A stretch of 64,000 nucleotides of DNA from Symmetrospora coprosmae (lineage: Eukaryota; Basidiomycota; Cystobasidiomycetes; Symmetrosporaceae): positions 310,001 through 374,000 of the forward strand of contig VUYT01000004.1 of NCBI GenBank assembly GCA_008802785.1. Direction: 5' to 3'. Numbering within the stretch: the stretch's first letter is position 1; the number at the start of each line of letters is the position of its first letter. The notes beneath the pieces are model-generated. The model was not told the DNA's origin. It did not search any database and worked only from the letters and a program-made list of their open reading frames with translations. Shown one piece after another: positions 9,553-20,900 of the stretch. The position numbers and the translations under genes are program-made.

Positions 9553-11713
9553 CTAATACCTTTGCCGTTTGTTTGGGTCGTCGCTCTGCTCGGCAGGCCG
9601 CGTCTGACCCGTCTGGTACGTCTGCTGGGTCTGGGGTGCAGCAGCGACGGTGGCGCCCTTGAACGAGCCGGGTGCCTTCAGGAAGGCCGGATTATTCGCA
9701 GCCGCAGCGTCCTCTGCCGCCTTTGCCGCAGCTGCTTCGGCCTGCGCAGCCGCAGCCGCAGCCTCTGGGTCGATCTGCGCGCGCTGCGGCCCAATGTTGC
9801 TCTCGACGAGGGTGAGTCCCTTTGCCTTGTGCAGCGCGGCAATCTGCTCGTCGAGGTTGGCGCCGGACGAGAAGCGCTCTGCCGTTGACAAGGCCGAGGC
9901 AGCGTGGCCGTCCCAGACTGCTTTTTCGCGCTCGCGCTTCCTGACGCGCTCTTCCTCCTCCCGGGCCCGCCGGCGCGCCTCGTCCTCGGCCGTGGCGGAG
10001 AAGATGTCGGTCCGCTTGGACGCAATCTGCCGCAGGGACGAGGCGACGTCCGTCCCTTCGTGCAGCACGTTTGCAGCCGCACGTCGAGCATCAATCTCCA
10101 GCTGCTTCTCCTTCCACCGCGGGTCGAGCAGCTCGATCCGGACGTGCTCGGCCATCTCGTTCTCCGGGATCTGCTGGCCACAGATCCGGCACGCTGTCGT
10201 GAGCACCTTCTTGGCGCGCTGCGACTTGGGAATGTAGTCTTTGCGGATCTGCGGAGTGGCAGCATTGCAGGGAGGGAATTGAGGCGCGACGGAAGCATGA
10301 GAAGGAGCAGGAGCAGCAAGACACGAGAGGTCATCAGCATGTGGGCTCTCGAATGTCTCGTTTGAACAAGGAGTGCCCACCTTGATGGGAGCCTGTCCTG
10401 GTGCGCCCGGTGCGGGTCTGACTTCTTGCGCGATTGATTTGGCCGCATCGACTCTGTGGACAAGCTTGTCTGCCTCGTCATCGCTCATCTCCATCTCTGC
10501 GTCTTCTGCTTCCTGCGAGACGGCGCCGCTCTCGACGGCGGCCGTGGCAACGTCCTTGCCCTCCATGATCATGGCAGCCATCTTCTTCTGCGCGAGCGTC
10601 ATGCCCTCGACCTCTGAGCGCGACATGGGCGGAGGCAGGTCGAGCAGTTCGTCCTGTTCTGTAAAGTCGACCGTGGTGGCGACGGTGAACTGCGCTCACA
10701 TAAATGACGGGACAATGTAAATCAGTATGTGCTGAGCGGCTTTGCGATGCTATGACGAGACGGAGAGTACATCCGGTGGTAAAAGTCATGCGCAAGCGAC
10801 TCACATCCTGCCAGTCTATGCTCTGGAACGCGACCCGCTCCTCCTCCATCTTTGAGTCCTCTGCCTGTCTCCGGGCGTGGTCGTACTTTGTCCACTCGAC
10901 CCTGTTCTCGACGTCCTTCATGATTTCTCTGCGGGCAATGGCTTTCCTCTTTGCTTCGGTGGAGAGCAAGTCATCGTACTCGGCGGTGTACCCAGCCTGT
11001 CGGTCGAGGACGGCGAGCGTCTCGTGCGGGGCCATGAGGACCTTTGTGTACTGCTCTACGAGCCTGTTGAAGTAGCCAAAGAACGAGTGCGAGGGCTGGA
11101 GGAAGCCAAACTGGTAGTTGCCGGCTTCGCGTGCAGCGAGATCCGAGGTGAATCCTCTGCCCATGCGCGCGGTGAAGAGGGCGGTGAGGCGGAGGATGTC
11201 GGCGTCGACGGCGGCCATGGGTGGGCGCTGGGCATTGTTGAACTCGAATGGGCGGGGCTGGGGCACCGTGGGCCGGCCTTCGTCGACGAGCTCCCCCGCT
11301 GCGCCTGCAATGGCCGTGTTGGCTGTCTGCACGGCGTCCCCGGAAGCAGCAGCATTGGCAGCATTGGCAGCTGTCGGGGTCGCCGCCCCTCCAGCTCCAG
11401 CTCCAGCCGCCGTCCCATCCTTGAACTGCGTGATCCTGTGCTGGTAGTAGGCGTGGTAGGCGTCGCTCTCGTTCAGGAAGGAGAACTTGCTGTCGGTCTT
11501 TTCCCGCTGGCGGATCTTGTCGGTGAAGGCAGCCGGGTTTGGGTGTTTTGCAATGAACGAGGCCGTCTTGTCGACGATGCTGCGGATGTCTGGGGGAGGG
11601 TAGATCATCCCTTCGAGGTATGCTTCCTTCGTGGATGGGTCTTCGTTGCCGTTGCTGCCGTTGCTGCCATTGCCGTTGACGGGTGCTGGTGCTGCCGTCG
11701 CTGGGCTGGCCAT
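9553..11713 (-). CDS. Splicing factor 3A subunit 1 (SF3a120/Prp21)
   Basis: A U2 snRNP protein needed for prespliceosome assembly in the nucleus. Two SURP modules are visible: IRSIVDKTASFIAKH through FSFLNESDAYHAYYQHRI (about residues 40-110), and ILRLTALFTARMGRGF through FGFLQPSHSFFGYFNRLVEQY (about 170-220). They are followed by the SF3A1 middle region with SIDWQDFTVVATVDF, MTLAQKKMAAMIMEG, a zinc-like TACRICGQQIPENEMAEHVRIELLDPRWKEK and a charged coiled segment. The C-terminus is DDPNKRQRY; the ubiquitin-like domain of animal SF3A1 is absent, as in fungi. Introns: 10804-10690 (115 nt) and probably 10380-10249, a 132-nt stop-free stretch. Spliced length is 637 residues. It is divergent from the TRP2-like gene and convergent with the cold-shock-domain gene. 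Confidence 0.93.
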
Positions 11714-12049
11714 TGCGATTCAGCGTGCGGTGCGGTGCAGTGCAATGAGGTCGCTGATCTGTGGGCCTGCTAGCCTATGTGACGCTGCACTGTGCACTAC
11801 GCGTGTGTGTGCGAGTTCTCCCAAGCTGTCAGGGTGTGCCTAAGGTGCATGTAAAGCGAGGCGAGGCCATCTCCCTCCCTCTCCCCCTGCTGCTGCTTTC
11901 ATCCGTCGACATTGACGTCGTCTATCCCCGTCTCACCATACCATAACAGTAGTAGGCCCCAGTCTACCCTTCTCTACCTGGATCCTGCCTGCCATGGCCC
12001 GAGGAGGTGTCGTGCGTCGCTCCTGCTCTGCTCTGTACACCCCAAATTT
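11714..12049. other. Shared divergent upstream region of SF3A1 and anthranilate synthase genes
   Basis: About 335 bp lie between the two start codons. A pyrimidine-rich stretch at 11,870-11,905 (CTCCCTCCCTCTCCCC) could be a fungal core-promoter tract. I see no clear TATA box or other named site. Confidence 0.45.
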
Positions 12050-13823
12050 ATGGAGACGAGGTCGTGGATGGATGGATGGACTGACCCATTCCAGCAGTGC
12101 ACACCCTCGTACGACACCACAGAGCAGCTCTTTGCCGAACACGCTCAACATGGCCACAACACGCTGCCCATCTCGCTCAGCATACCCGCCCCAGACACCT
12201 TGACCCCCGTCATTGCCTACCTCCGCTTGACGGACGGCGCAGCCTCAGACCAGTCGAGCTTCCTCCTCGAATCCGTCCTGCCAGGAAGCACACAGGGGAG
12301 ATACTCGTTCGTCGGCGCAAGTTAGTCTCGCAACGTCCCCGGCTGCAAAGCGCGCTGTCGACATAGCCACCGCTGCTGACTCGGATCGACCTTCTGTCAA
12401 CACAGGCCCACAACAGGTCATCCAGGTTCCAGCAGGCTCTGGCGACCCCCTCGTCCCGCTAGAAGCCACCCTGTCCTCGTACTCCCTCATCCCTTTACCG
12501 CCATCCTCATCCCACCTCTCGCCACCGTTCAAGGGAGGGGCTGTCGGCTATGTCGGATACGACTCCATCTACGCCTTTGAGCGCGTATTGAGGAACAACA
12601 GGCCAATGCAGGACGATATACAGATCCCAGACGCAGTCTTCATCATCTCGGACACGGTCGTCGTCTTCGACCACCTGTTCGGCAGCGTGAGCGTCTGGGC
12701 GCACCTCAAGCACGACACTTCTACTGGCGAGACGAGCTTGCGACAAGCGTACGACGCCACAGTCGAGCGCATACGTGCCGTTGCCAAAAGGCTAGCATCG
12801 CCCCACGTACCCCTCCCGCAGCAACCGCCCATCGCGCCGTCCAATACCAAAGAGGCCGTCTCAAATGTGGGCAAGCACGGGTACATGGAATTTGTGCGCA
12901 AGCTGCGCGACGAGCACATTGTCGCCGGAGACATCATCCAAGCAGTCCCGTCGCAGCGTTTGAGCAGAAAGACAGAACTGCATCCGTTCAACGCGTACCG
13001 ATACTTGCGCCAGCTCAATCCATCACCATACATGTTCTACATCGACTGCCAGCTCGAGTCAGCGTCAGCGTCAGCTCCAACTATCTCCTCCTCCTCCTCT
13101 TCCTCCTCCTCCTCCTCTTCCTCCTCCTCTTCTTCGCCCTCCAAACCTTCAACAGGCTCGCTGCAGCTGGTCGGCGCATCGCCCGAGTGCCTGCTCAGCA
13201 TCACGCCCGAGCGGATAGTAACCAACCACGCGATAGCGGGGACCATCAAGCGGGGACTCACCCCGGCAGAGGACGCCGAGCTGGCCGAGGTGCTGCTGTC
13301 GAGCATCAAGGACCGCGCCGAGCACGTCATGCTCGTCGACCTGGCGCGCAACGACATCAACCGCGTGTGCAGACCCAGCACGGTCCGCGTAAAAGAGCTC
13401 ATGAAGGTCGAGCGCTTCTCGCACGTCATGCACCTCACCAGCACCGTCGAGGGCCAACTCAGGCCCGAGCACGACCGGTACGACGCCTTCCGCTCCATCT
13501 TCCCCGCGGGGACCGTCTCGGGCGCACCAAAGATCAAAGCAATGCAGCTCATCTCGCACCTAGAGCCCAGCACGCGCGGCGTCTACGCGGGCGCAGTGGG
13601 CAGGTGGAACTTGGGAAAGGAGACGGACGAGCTCGATACCTGCATTGCCATTCGCACAATGGTCTTCAAGGACGGTACCGTCTACTTGCAGGCCGGTGGG
13701 GGCATTGTGTGGGACTCGGAAGAGGAGGCAGAACATCAGGAGACGGTAGACAAGCTAGGCGCGAATGTCCGGTGTCTGCAGCAGGCCGAAGCATTCTATG
13801 CCAGCCAGCAGGAGGATGAATAA
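12050..13823 (+). CDS. TRP2: Anthranilate synthase component I
   Basis: Chorismate-dependent aminase that makes anthranilate in tryptophan synthesis, normally with a TrpG/TRP3 glutamine amidotransferase. The N-terminal part has TLTPVIAYLRL, SFLLESV and GRYSFVGASP, the tryptophan-feedback region (LLES motif). The chorismate-binding core has VAGDIIQAVPSQR, FYIDC, LVGASPECLL, IAGTIKRG, EHVMLVDLARNDINRVC, VMHLTSTVEGQL, FPAGTVSGAPKIKAMQLI and YLQAGGGIVWDSEEEAEHQET. One intron (12321-12405) joins FVGAS to PQQVIQV. The start is taken as ATG 12050; ATG 12068 is also possible. Predicted length is 562 residues, longer than the yeast protein, partly because of a 17-Ser tract inserted just before LVGASPECLL. 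Confidence 0.95.
13086..13136 (+). repeat. Trinucleotide (TCC/TCT) microsatellite encoding 17 Ser in TRP2
   Basis: Seventeen consecutive serine codons, 12 TCC, 4 TCT and 1 TCG, sit between the IDCQLES and LVGASPE parts of the synthase. The near-pure repeat suggests slippage expansion. It lies in a surface-loop position relative to the family alignment as I judge it from flanking motifs. Confidence 0.9.
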
Positions 13824-13987
13824 ATCGGGGCCTTATGCACGATGTTGTGTCACAGCGAGCGAGACGGCGGTTGTGTTGAGGGCAGGCCAGGGCTGGGCAA
13901 GTCGCCTAAATACCCTCAAGTAAACAAGCAGTTTGCTTGGCATAACATCTAGAAGAACTTCTAAGATGGACGACACATTGGCATCCC

Positions 13988-16560
13988 TTACTGCGCCTTG
14001 TAAGCCGAGTCGTGGATGGCTACAGCCCTTCCAGACGGATCCGAAGCGCAGCCCCACTCCTTCTTCGGGATCCAGCGCACAGCCGTGCTCGCAGCCGAGT
14101 CTGTAGGGAAGTGCGACTCGAAAATCTCACGGATCAAGTAGGCTTCCTTTGTCTCTGGCGTGTCAATCTTGTACCGCTCCGCCGCGCCCGCGAGCTTCTC
14201 GTCGCTGACCGTCTCCTCGGCGTAGTTCTTGAGGCCGTCGATCCAGCTGTATCCCACACCGTCGCTGAACTGCTCCTTCTGGCGCCAGAGAATCTCATCC
14301 GGCAGGTAAGGGCGCTCGCCGTCGGGTCCGACATCGAACGCCTTGCGGATGATGTACTGCGAGCAGGGGGCGAGAGGGTCAGTCGTTTTGCCATGTCTAG
14401 AGCTGGATGATGTATGTGCGCGCGCACCTTCTCCATCTTTGGCCGGCCGTCCTTGTCCGTCTGCTGCAGGCTTCCCTTGGAGAACATCTTCTCCTTTGCG
14501 TCAATGTTCATCGACACCTCGAGGAACTCTTTGTCGAGGAACGGCACGCGCGCCTCGAGGCCCCAGGCCATGGTCGACTTGTTGGCCCGCAGGCAGTCGG
14601 CAGTGTGCAGGTTCTTGACTCGCTTGACGCACTCCTGGTGGAACGAGTCGGCATCTGGTGCAGCGTGGAAGTAGAGGTAGCCTGCGCGATTGTCGCAACA
14701 GCTATCAGCATGGGTCTCCAGGATTAGAGTGCGTCCGCGCAGACTGAGGACCCACCGCCAAAGATTTCGTCACTGCCTTCTCCGCTTAAAACCATCTTGA
14801 CTCCCATGGCCTTGATTTTGCGGCTGAGGAGGTACATGGGCGTGCTCGCACGCAGCGTTGTGACGTCGTATGTCTCGAGATGGTAGATGACGTCGTGGAT
14901 GGCATCGAGACCTTCTTGGACCGAGAAGGTGTACTCGTGGTGGACCGTTTCGAGGTACTCTGCTGCTTTCCGGGCAGCTATGAGATCAGGCGAGCCGGGC
15001 AGGCCAATGCTGAAGGAGTGCAGCCGCGGCCATGCCGTGAGAGTAGACTGCTCTTCTGCTCAAGTATGGCACCGTCAGCGAAACGGGCTTGCCCGTCAGC
15101 TTGATGCACGGCACACTTCAATCGCAAAGAAAAAGTCGCACACCTTCTGCAATGTCTCCCTCGACCATACCGGTGAGACCATCCTGCGCTCCGTTGGTCT
15201 TCCCGTTGACACCCTCTGCCTTGTGCGCCTTTGCGTCTCTGGCCCTGGATCTGCCTCGCTCTTGCGCGATGACGACCTTCTCAGTCTCCCTAGCCGCAAT
15301 GGCTGCGATGAGAGACGAGTCCAGGCCTCCAGAGAGGAGCACACCGTAGGGGACTTCCGACATCAAGCGCTTCTTGACTGCCTTCTCGAGCGACTCGCGC
15401 AAGACCTTGAGATCTGCTGGGGTCGTCGGGCAGTCCTCGGACTTGCCGCTGTCGCCGTTGAGCCACGTTGGCTTGAAGTAGCGCTCGGTCTTTCCCGTTG
15501 TCGAGTCGTAGTAGTGGCCGGGAGGGAACGAGATGACCTTGTCGCACTCGTCGTGCAGCGCCTTGAGCTCCGAGGCAAAATACACGGTCGACGGGTCGGA
15601 CGTCTTCCAGCCCTGGTACAGCGTCGTGATGCCGATGGGGTCGCGCGCGGCAATCATGCGCGAGGGCGTGACGGACGTGTCGAGGAGGACAAACGAGAAC
15701 ATGCCGTCGAGCATCTGGCACAGCTTTTCCGGCTCGTGCTCGCGGTACTGGGTACGGGTCACGGCGCATGTCAGAGGAGTGCCCACCCGTCGGGCACACA
15801 CGATCTCTGTGCAATGGACCACTCACCAGGTACATGATGACCTCGCAGTCCGAGTGTGTCTTGAACTCTGCGGGCTTCTGCAGGTTCTTGCGGAGGTTGC
15901 GGTGGTTGTAGATTTCGCCGTTGACGGCGAGGAGGAGCTTGCCGTCGTCCGAGGTCAGCGGCTGAGCGCCAGTATCGACACCGACAATGGCCAGACGCTC
16001 ATGACTGTGCGTGAGCAATCATGGCGATGAAGTTGTGTCGGCGAGAAGTTGGGCAACCCGGCCGAGAGAGAGAGAGAGAAAGATAGAGGAAGCGGAGGAC
16101 GCGATAAGCCGGACGGAGAAATCAGGGTGGAGCATGTTTGCAGCAGAAGGGCACAGAGATTCGAGATGAAGGAAGGGAGAAGATTGCGCTTTAGCCATGC
16201 TTGCTTCCACCATTGAGCGAGCCCCGAGTCATGGCTGAAAGCGAGAGAGAGCTGGCTCGCCGCCTCACCAGAGGATGGAGTTGGTGGTCATTGCGCATCC
16301 TGACCAGTCCGGGCCTGAGGCAGGTCCGCACGCACAGACAAAGGATGAGCAACGAGGCGCATCAGCTCAGCTCGTCGTCCTGCTCTCCTGCGTTCATGCA
16401 TGCTCGCTCGCACGCTCGCCACCCGCTTCTTCTCGCGCCAGGCGGCCGTGCGTGCGTGCCACTCACCGCGGTGTCGGAGCCGCTTGCTCAGCGCGAGCGC
16501 CCTCGTCCGATACGCCTCGACCTTGTCATTGTAGTTGAAGCACGCAAAGATTCCGCACAT
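13988..16560 (-). CDS. Asparagine synthetase (glutamine-hydrolysing)
   Basis: Converts aspartate to asparagine with ATP and glutamine. The start at 16560 gives [12 protein letters not shown], and Cys2 is the glutaminase nucleophile. Exon 1 (16560-16467) ends at KRLRHRG; a 46-nt exon (16314-16269) supplies the invariant GPDWSG and continues to TNSIL; exon 3 starts at 16004 with [16 protein letters not shown]. Later motifs are [11 protein letters not shown], the synthetase PP-loop [44 protein letters not shown] split over exons near 14,770-14,850, and [15 protein letters not shown]. The C-terminus is HDSAYKAQ, stop at 13988. Introns 1 and 2 (152 and 264 nt) are longer than most here. It is convergent with TRP2, with about 165 bp between stops. 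Confidence 0.95.
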
Positions 16561-17019
16561 GTTCGCTCGGATGCTGCTGGAGATGTGTCGTTTGATGGTC
16601 AGAGAGAGCCAAGCCGGTGCGACCAACTTTTGAGGCGGAGTCGCGGCGGGCACAGTCAGGGACAGACACGGCACAAACGCGGGCGGATGTCCGGGAATGC
16701 ATCTGGATTGCAGCAACAGATTCACAAGCTGGACGTAATCTTCTCATTACACTGCCATACTCGAACTGCGGCGCCCGGAGGCGCTGCGTTACTCTCCTCC
16801 ACAGCAGTCTGTGTGCTGTGCCTGTCCGGTGGCAAGACACATGCATGCCGCCAGCGTTATCGAGTGTGCCAAAGCAAGCACGGGCTTCGCGGGAGGCTGT
16901 CGTACCACCGAGTTGGCTCCAGATGCGCGCCGTGCCTCGCTCGCGGCGGCCCGGTCGATGTTCGCAAGGTTGATAGCGATGTTACCGCGAAGAGGGCGGA
17001 TGATCCCACCCACGCTTCA
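16561..17019. other. Region upstream of asparagine synthetase and downstream of OHCU decarboxylase gene
   Basis: About 460 bp lie between two minus-strand genes and presumably hold the asparagine synthetase promoter. No supported gene. I looked for GCN4/CPC1-type TGACTC sites, the usual general-control element, and did not identify a convincing one. Confidence 0.4.
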
Positions 17020-17774
17020 TGCAATGTTGAGCGCGCGCAACCTCGCCTTTGCGATCTTGAACACGTCCGCCAACCCTCGCTCGAGCTCTCGAGTCCACTC
17101 CGGGCTGCCCTCGCTGTGCGTAGTTGTCGGCGGAGGCCCTGCTCCTTCGCTGTCCTTCTCCCCCTCTGCCGGCTGGGGCATCAGGAACGCTTCAAGGTCC
17201 GCTGCTACCTGCGCTCTGCTCCGTCCGGCCACAAAGGTGACATATTTGAGCCTAGGGAAGCGGGTTTCGTACAGAGCGTTCAAGGTCTGCGGAAGAGGTG
17301 GGAAAGAGCGCGGATAAGAGTGCAGTGGAGGACAGCCTTCACATAAGCAGCCTGCCCCTGGATCGGCAGGACACGCGTCTCCAGACGTACCTCGAGCTTT
17401 GCGAGCACCTCCGGAGGCGTCTGTGTCGCCCCGCTCTGTTCCTTGCTGCTCAGGGCACTCAGGTTCTTGACCTCTCCGATGCGCGGGTGCCCGCCCAAAA
17501 AGTCGGCCTTGTCCGCCTGCGACCATGTAGCCACCTCCGCCTCTGCAGCATCGACGACATCTGCGTACGTGGTCGGCTGGCTCTGTGCTGATCCACCGCC
17601 CGAGCTGTTGTCCAGCCCCGTCGACAAGGCGGGGACGAGGTGCTCCCTGAGCGATGTCGAGGGCTCGAGGAGGATGCAGAGCGCTTGCTCGAGCGCGGCT
17701 CGCGAGGAGACCGCCTCCGCCAAGGTCGGCAGATCTGGCATATTGTCGATCAGGTGCAGCGATTCGGCAGTCAA
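17020..17774 (-). CDS. OHCU decarboxylase-like protein (2-oxo-4-hydroxy-4-carboxy-5-ureidoimidazoline decarboxylase)
   Basis: This family acts after uricase and HIU hydrolase to give S-allantoin in purine breakdown. The helical fold is recognised from LEQALCILLEPSTSLREHLVPAL, ADKADFLGGHPRIGE (HPRIGE carries the catalytic His), LSALSSKEQSGA, LNALYETRFPRLKYVTFVAGRSRAQV and a C-terminal KIAKARLRALNIA. One intron (about 17392-17289) joins LAKLE to TLNALYETRF; its donor GTACGT is good. The start may be 17774 (MTAESLHLID) or 17741 (MPDLPTLAEA). Length is about 215 residues, slightly longer than bacterial forms because of a Pro/Glu-rich insert after EAFLMPQ. No other purine-catabolism gene is in the window. 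Confidence 0.82.
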
Positions 17775-17996
17775 GGGCGAAGCAGCATCAGGACAAGAGG
17801 CCGGTCAAGATAAGAGCCAGGCTCGAAGCACGTGTGGGTGGCGTCCCGCTGCGAACGGCACCGAGAGACCAAGGGTACCGCACCTTCAGCAAGCAATGAA
17901 TGGCTTTCGCTGTACCGCAACGCTGTCTCACTACTGTCACAACAACAAGATCCCGACCGTCATGCCAAATCGTCCTGTGCTGTGCGGGCTCCCCAT

Positions 17997-20900
17997 CTAT
18001 TTCTGCAGGAGCGCCTTGGCCTGGCCCATCAACGCAGCAAGAGAGCTGATTCTGTGCGGCACCCAAGCCGTCTCCGGATCGTCGCGCAGTTTCTTGGGAG
18101 AGGCCTCGCTGCTCGTTCACAGAGAGGAAGATAGGACATGTCAGCCTGGGCCTTTACTCTCCTCTGCCACCGGTCGAGCCACGACACGCACCGATTCTCG
18201 CCTGTACCAGACGAGATGCGCCGCTTCTTCAGTCGCTGAGCAACAGCAGCTGCTTCGCTCTTGCGCTGAGCCACCTCTGCCGCAAAATCAGAGACGACAT
18301 CGTCGACTGCCTCCCCGTACCACCTCATTGCTTGCTTGACATCGGAATCGGTGATGTCCCTCTCGAGACTGGCAGAGTTGAAGGCCTGAAGCAGACAGTC
18401 CGCCAGGCCTTGTAGAGTGTGTCCGAGCAGCTCGCCATCTGCATCGATGGGAACACGAATATTGAGCTTTGAGACGCAAGGTGCTCAAGCGGCGGGAAGC
18501 ACGTACCAGACGCTGTTCCGCCGCACTGTAGCAGGACCGTCGAGAGGACCAGATGCTTCCGCAACTCGAGCTTAGCAAGGAAGTCTCTTAGAATTGTGCT
18601 CAAGGGAGCCCTGCAGGTTGAAGCGTAAGAGCTTTTCAGCACCATCACTTTCACCCACTCTTACAAATCTGACTTACTGCCGGTCAAACTGTCCGAGTTG
18701 CGGGACATCGAACAAGCCGTCGTCGCCGCTTGCGAAGAAGACGAAGTCCGTCATCTGCTCGTTGATCTCGCGCAGAAGGCTAAAGAACTGCTCAAGCAAT
18801 AGCAGATGCAGATTCTGATCTAAGTCGTGGTGGAAAGCGGGTCAGCTCGTGCGTGCAGACGCAACGAAGTAGCGGAACTGACCTTTCAGACTGGCAGCTC
18901 GCGCTTGGCATGCCAGCATGCCCGTCCGCCAGACGTCCACGAAGCGCTCAACAACCGCCCGGGCTGGCTTTGCGGGGCTGGCACTCTCATTCGGCAAGAT
19001 TGACGCCAGCATCTGCGAGATCGGCGCATCGAGTCCAGCGTTCACATCACCGAGATCGATGTAGTGCACTGCATCGTCCGAGATCTGCGAAGAAGCCGCG
19101 TCAGATTCACTGACAAGTCGGACCGAGCCATCGCTAACGCACCTTGGCTTGTCGGGCTTCGGACCAAATGGCCTCAAGCCACCTCCTTTGATATTGCGAT
19201 TCTTTCGCAAGCCGATCCCGGAGGCTATCCATTGCGTCTCGTGCTGCTTCAGTACCTTGACTGTTGGTAACGACGAGCCCGACGTCGTCCAGCTCCTGCA
19301 GGTGGTCGCAGAACTCGCATGAGCATTGCACAGGGTTTCCCACGCACGCACACTCTCACCTCCTCGCCCAGCTCCTGCTCGCGTGCCAGGGTAAAGTGAA
19401 CGCGAACATGCTCGCGAACATGCATGACCTCTTCTTCTGTCGTGCCCATGCCAAGTTTGCATCTGTACCACGTAGCAATGGGACTCTCGAGCGACTGGAC
19501 CACGATGAGACACTTCCAATCTGCTTGTCCGCTGATGTGAAGTGTGCCAAATGTCCGATTGACGTGGTCGCAAATGCAGGTTGACAGCGTCCTCGATGTC
19601 CAGAATGTGCCTTGGAAATGGTCTCGCCTCCGATGTGTCGACGGTCGGCGCGCTGGTGTGGGCTCAACACCTCTGGAGCTGTCGGCCAGGTCGATGATCG
19701 ACAAGTCTGGGAGGGCGTCCTGTACCGGCTGTCGCTTCGGACTGCTCCCTAGGTGGGTTGCAAGATCGCTGAAGCGCCGCTTCCGCTCCAACTGCACTCT
19801 ACGGGCCTGTTGTGCGATGCGGAGCTCCCCTCTCCATCTTTTCATAAAAGCACGGTTGGATGTCCGCTTATCGACTAGAGACGCTGTGATGTACTGCGCC
19901 TTTTCCGCTGCGAACCTGTCCAGAGCTTGCTCAAGCAGGCCCGCAGTGCAGCGTTCAACACTTCGCTGCCGCTCTGAGCGTCGTGCAGCGTCGTAAGCGG
20001 AATGTGCCTCTTGTAAGCCCTGTATCGCCGCATTGCGAGAGGCCGTGTCGATGGCCGCTTCGAGGAGCTTGTCCAATAGTGCAGGGATGGCCCTGTTAAG
20101 CACCGTTTTGTTGATTTCCGCCGCAGTAGCGACATTGACGGCAGCGCTGTTGGCCTGTGCATGGCTGGGTTGAGCGGCACCGAAAATTTTACTCGACAGC
20201 GAGGGTGTGCGGCCGGACGTCAGCCGAGGCTGAGGGACGGGCGGCGATTGCGATTGCTGGTTTGCCGGCGTAACATGTCGCGCTTGTAAAGGATTGCGCT
20301 GCGTGACGGGAGATACGGGTTGTGGCTGGGCGGACGCTACCGAGGATACTGTAGCGGGCGCGGTGAAGGCAAAGCCTGGCGTAGGCAGAGTCTGACTAGC
20401 AGCCAGAGAGACGGTCGAGGCAGAGATGGCGTTTGTTTGACCTGGGGTGAAGGAGAAGGCTGCCGGGTTGAGTTTTGTGGAGCTGGTCGGATGAGGCTGA
20501 GCAGGCTGTGGAATAGTCGCAGCCTGCTTGAAGCTGAAGGGGGATTGGCCCTTTGCAGAGGGTTTCGGCGATGGCGGTACTGAGACCGGCGGCGATGAGA
20601 AAGGAGAGTTCTTTGCCGGCAGTGAGGCCAGCGGACGGCGCGCTCCGGGACGCCCAGGTACTGCACTGATAGCTGGCTTGGCAGGTACAGGGCGACTGAT
20701 GCGCTTCGTTACGTCCACGATGTCTACGTGCGACGAGTAGAATTGGCCGTCGATGATATCTTGGATCGAAGCGCTGCCACGTTTGACCTCGACTATACTG
20801 CGTGAGGCGCGCTGCTTGATGACCGATGGATACTCTGCACGAACACGGACAGATTCACAGGAGAGTCATCAGTACTCGCAAACCTCGCAATCCGACACCG

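Noticed and set aside
10877-11773. Plus-strand open frame of 298 codons over SF3A1
   Set aside because: It is a shadow of the SF3A1 first exon, whose SURP motifs are clear.
14887-15837. Long plus-strand open frame of 316 codons over asparagine synthetase
   Set aside because: It is antisense to well-conserved exons; its translation has no motif and reflects GC-rich codon use on the other strand.
16201-17346. Plus-strand open frame of 381 codons between asparagine synthetase and the OHCU gene
   Set aside because: It overlaps exons and introns of both minus-strand genes; composition is random and no family was recognised.
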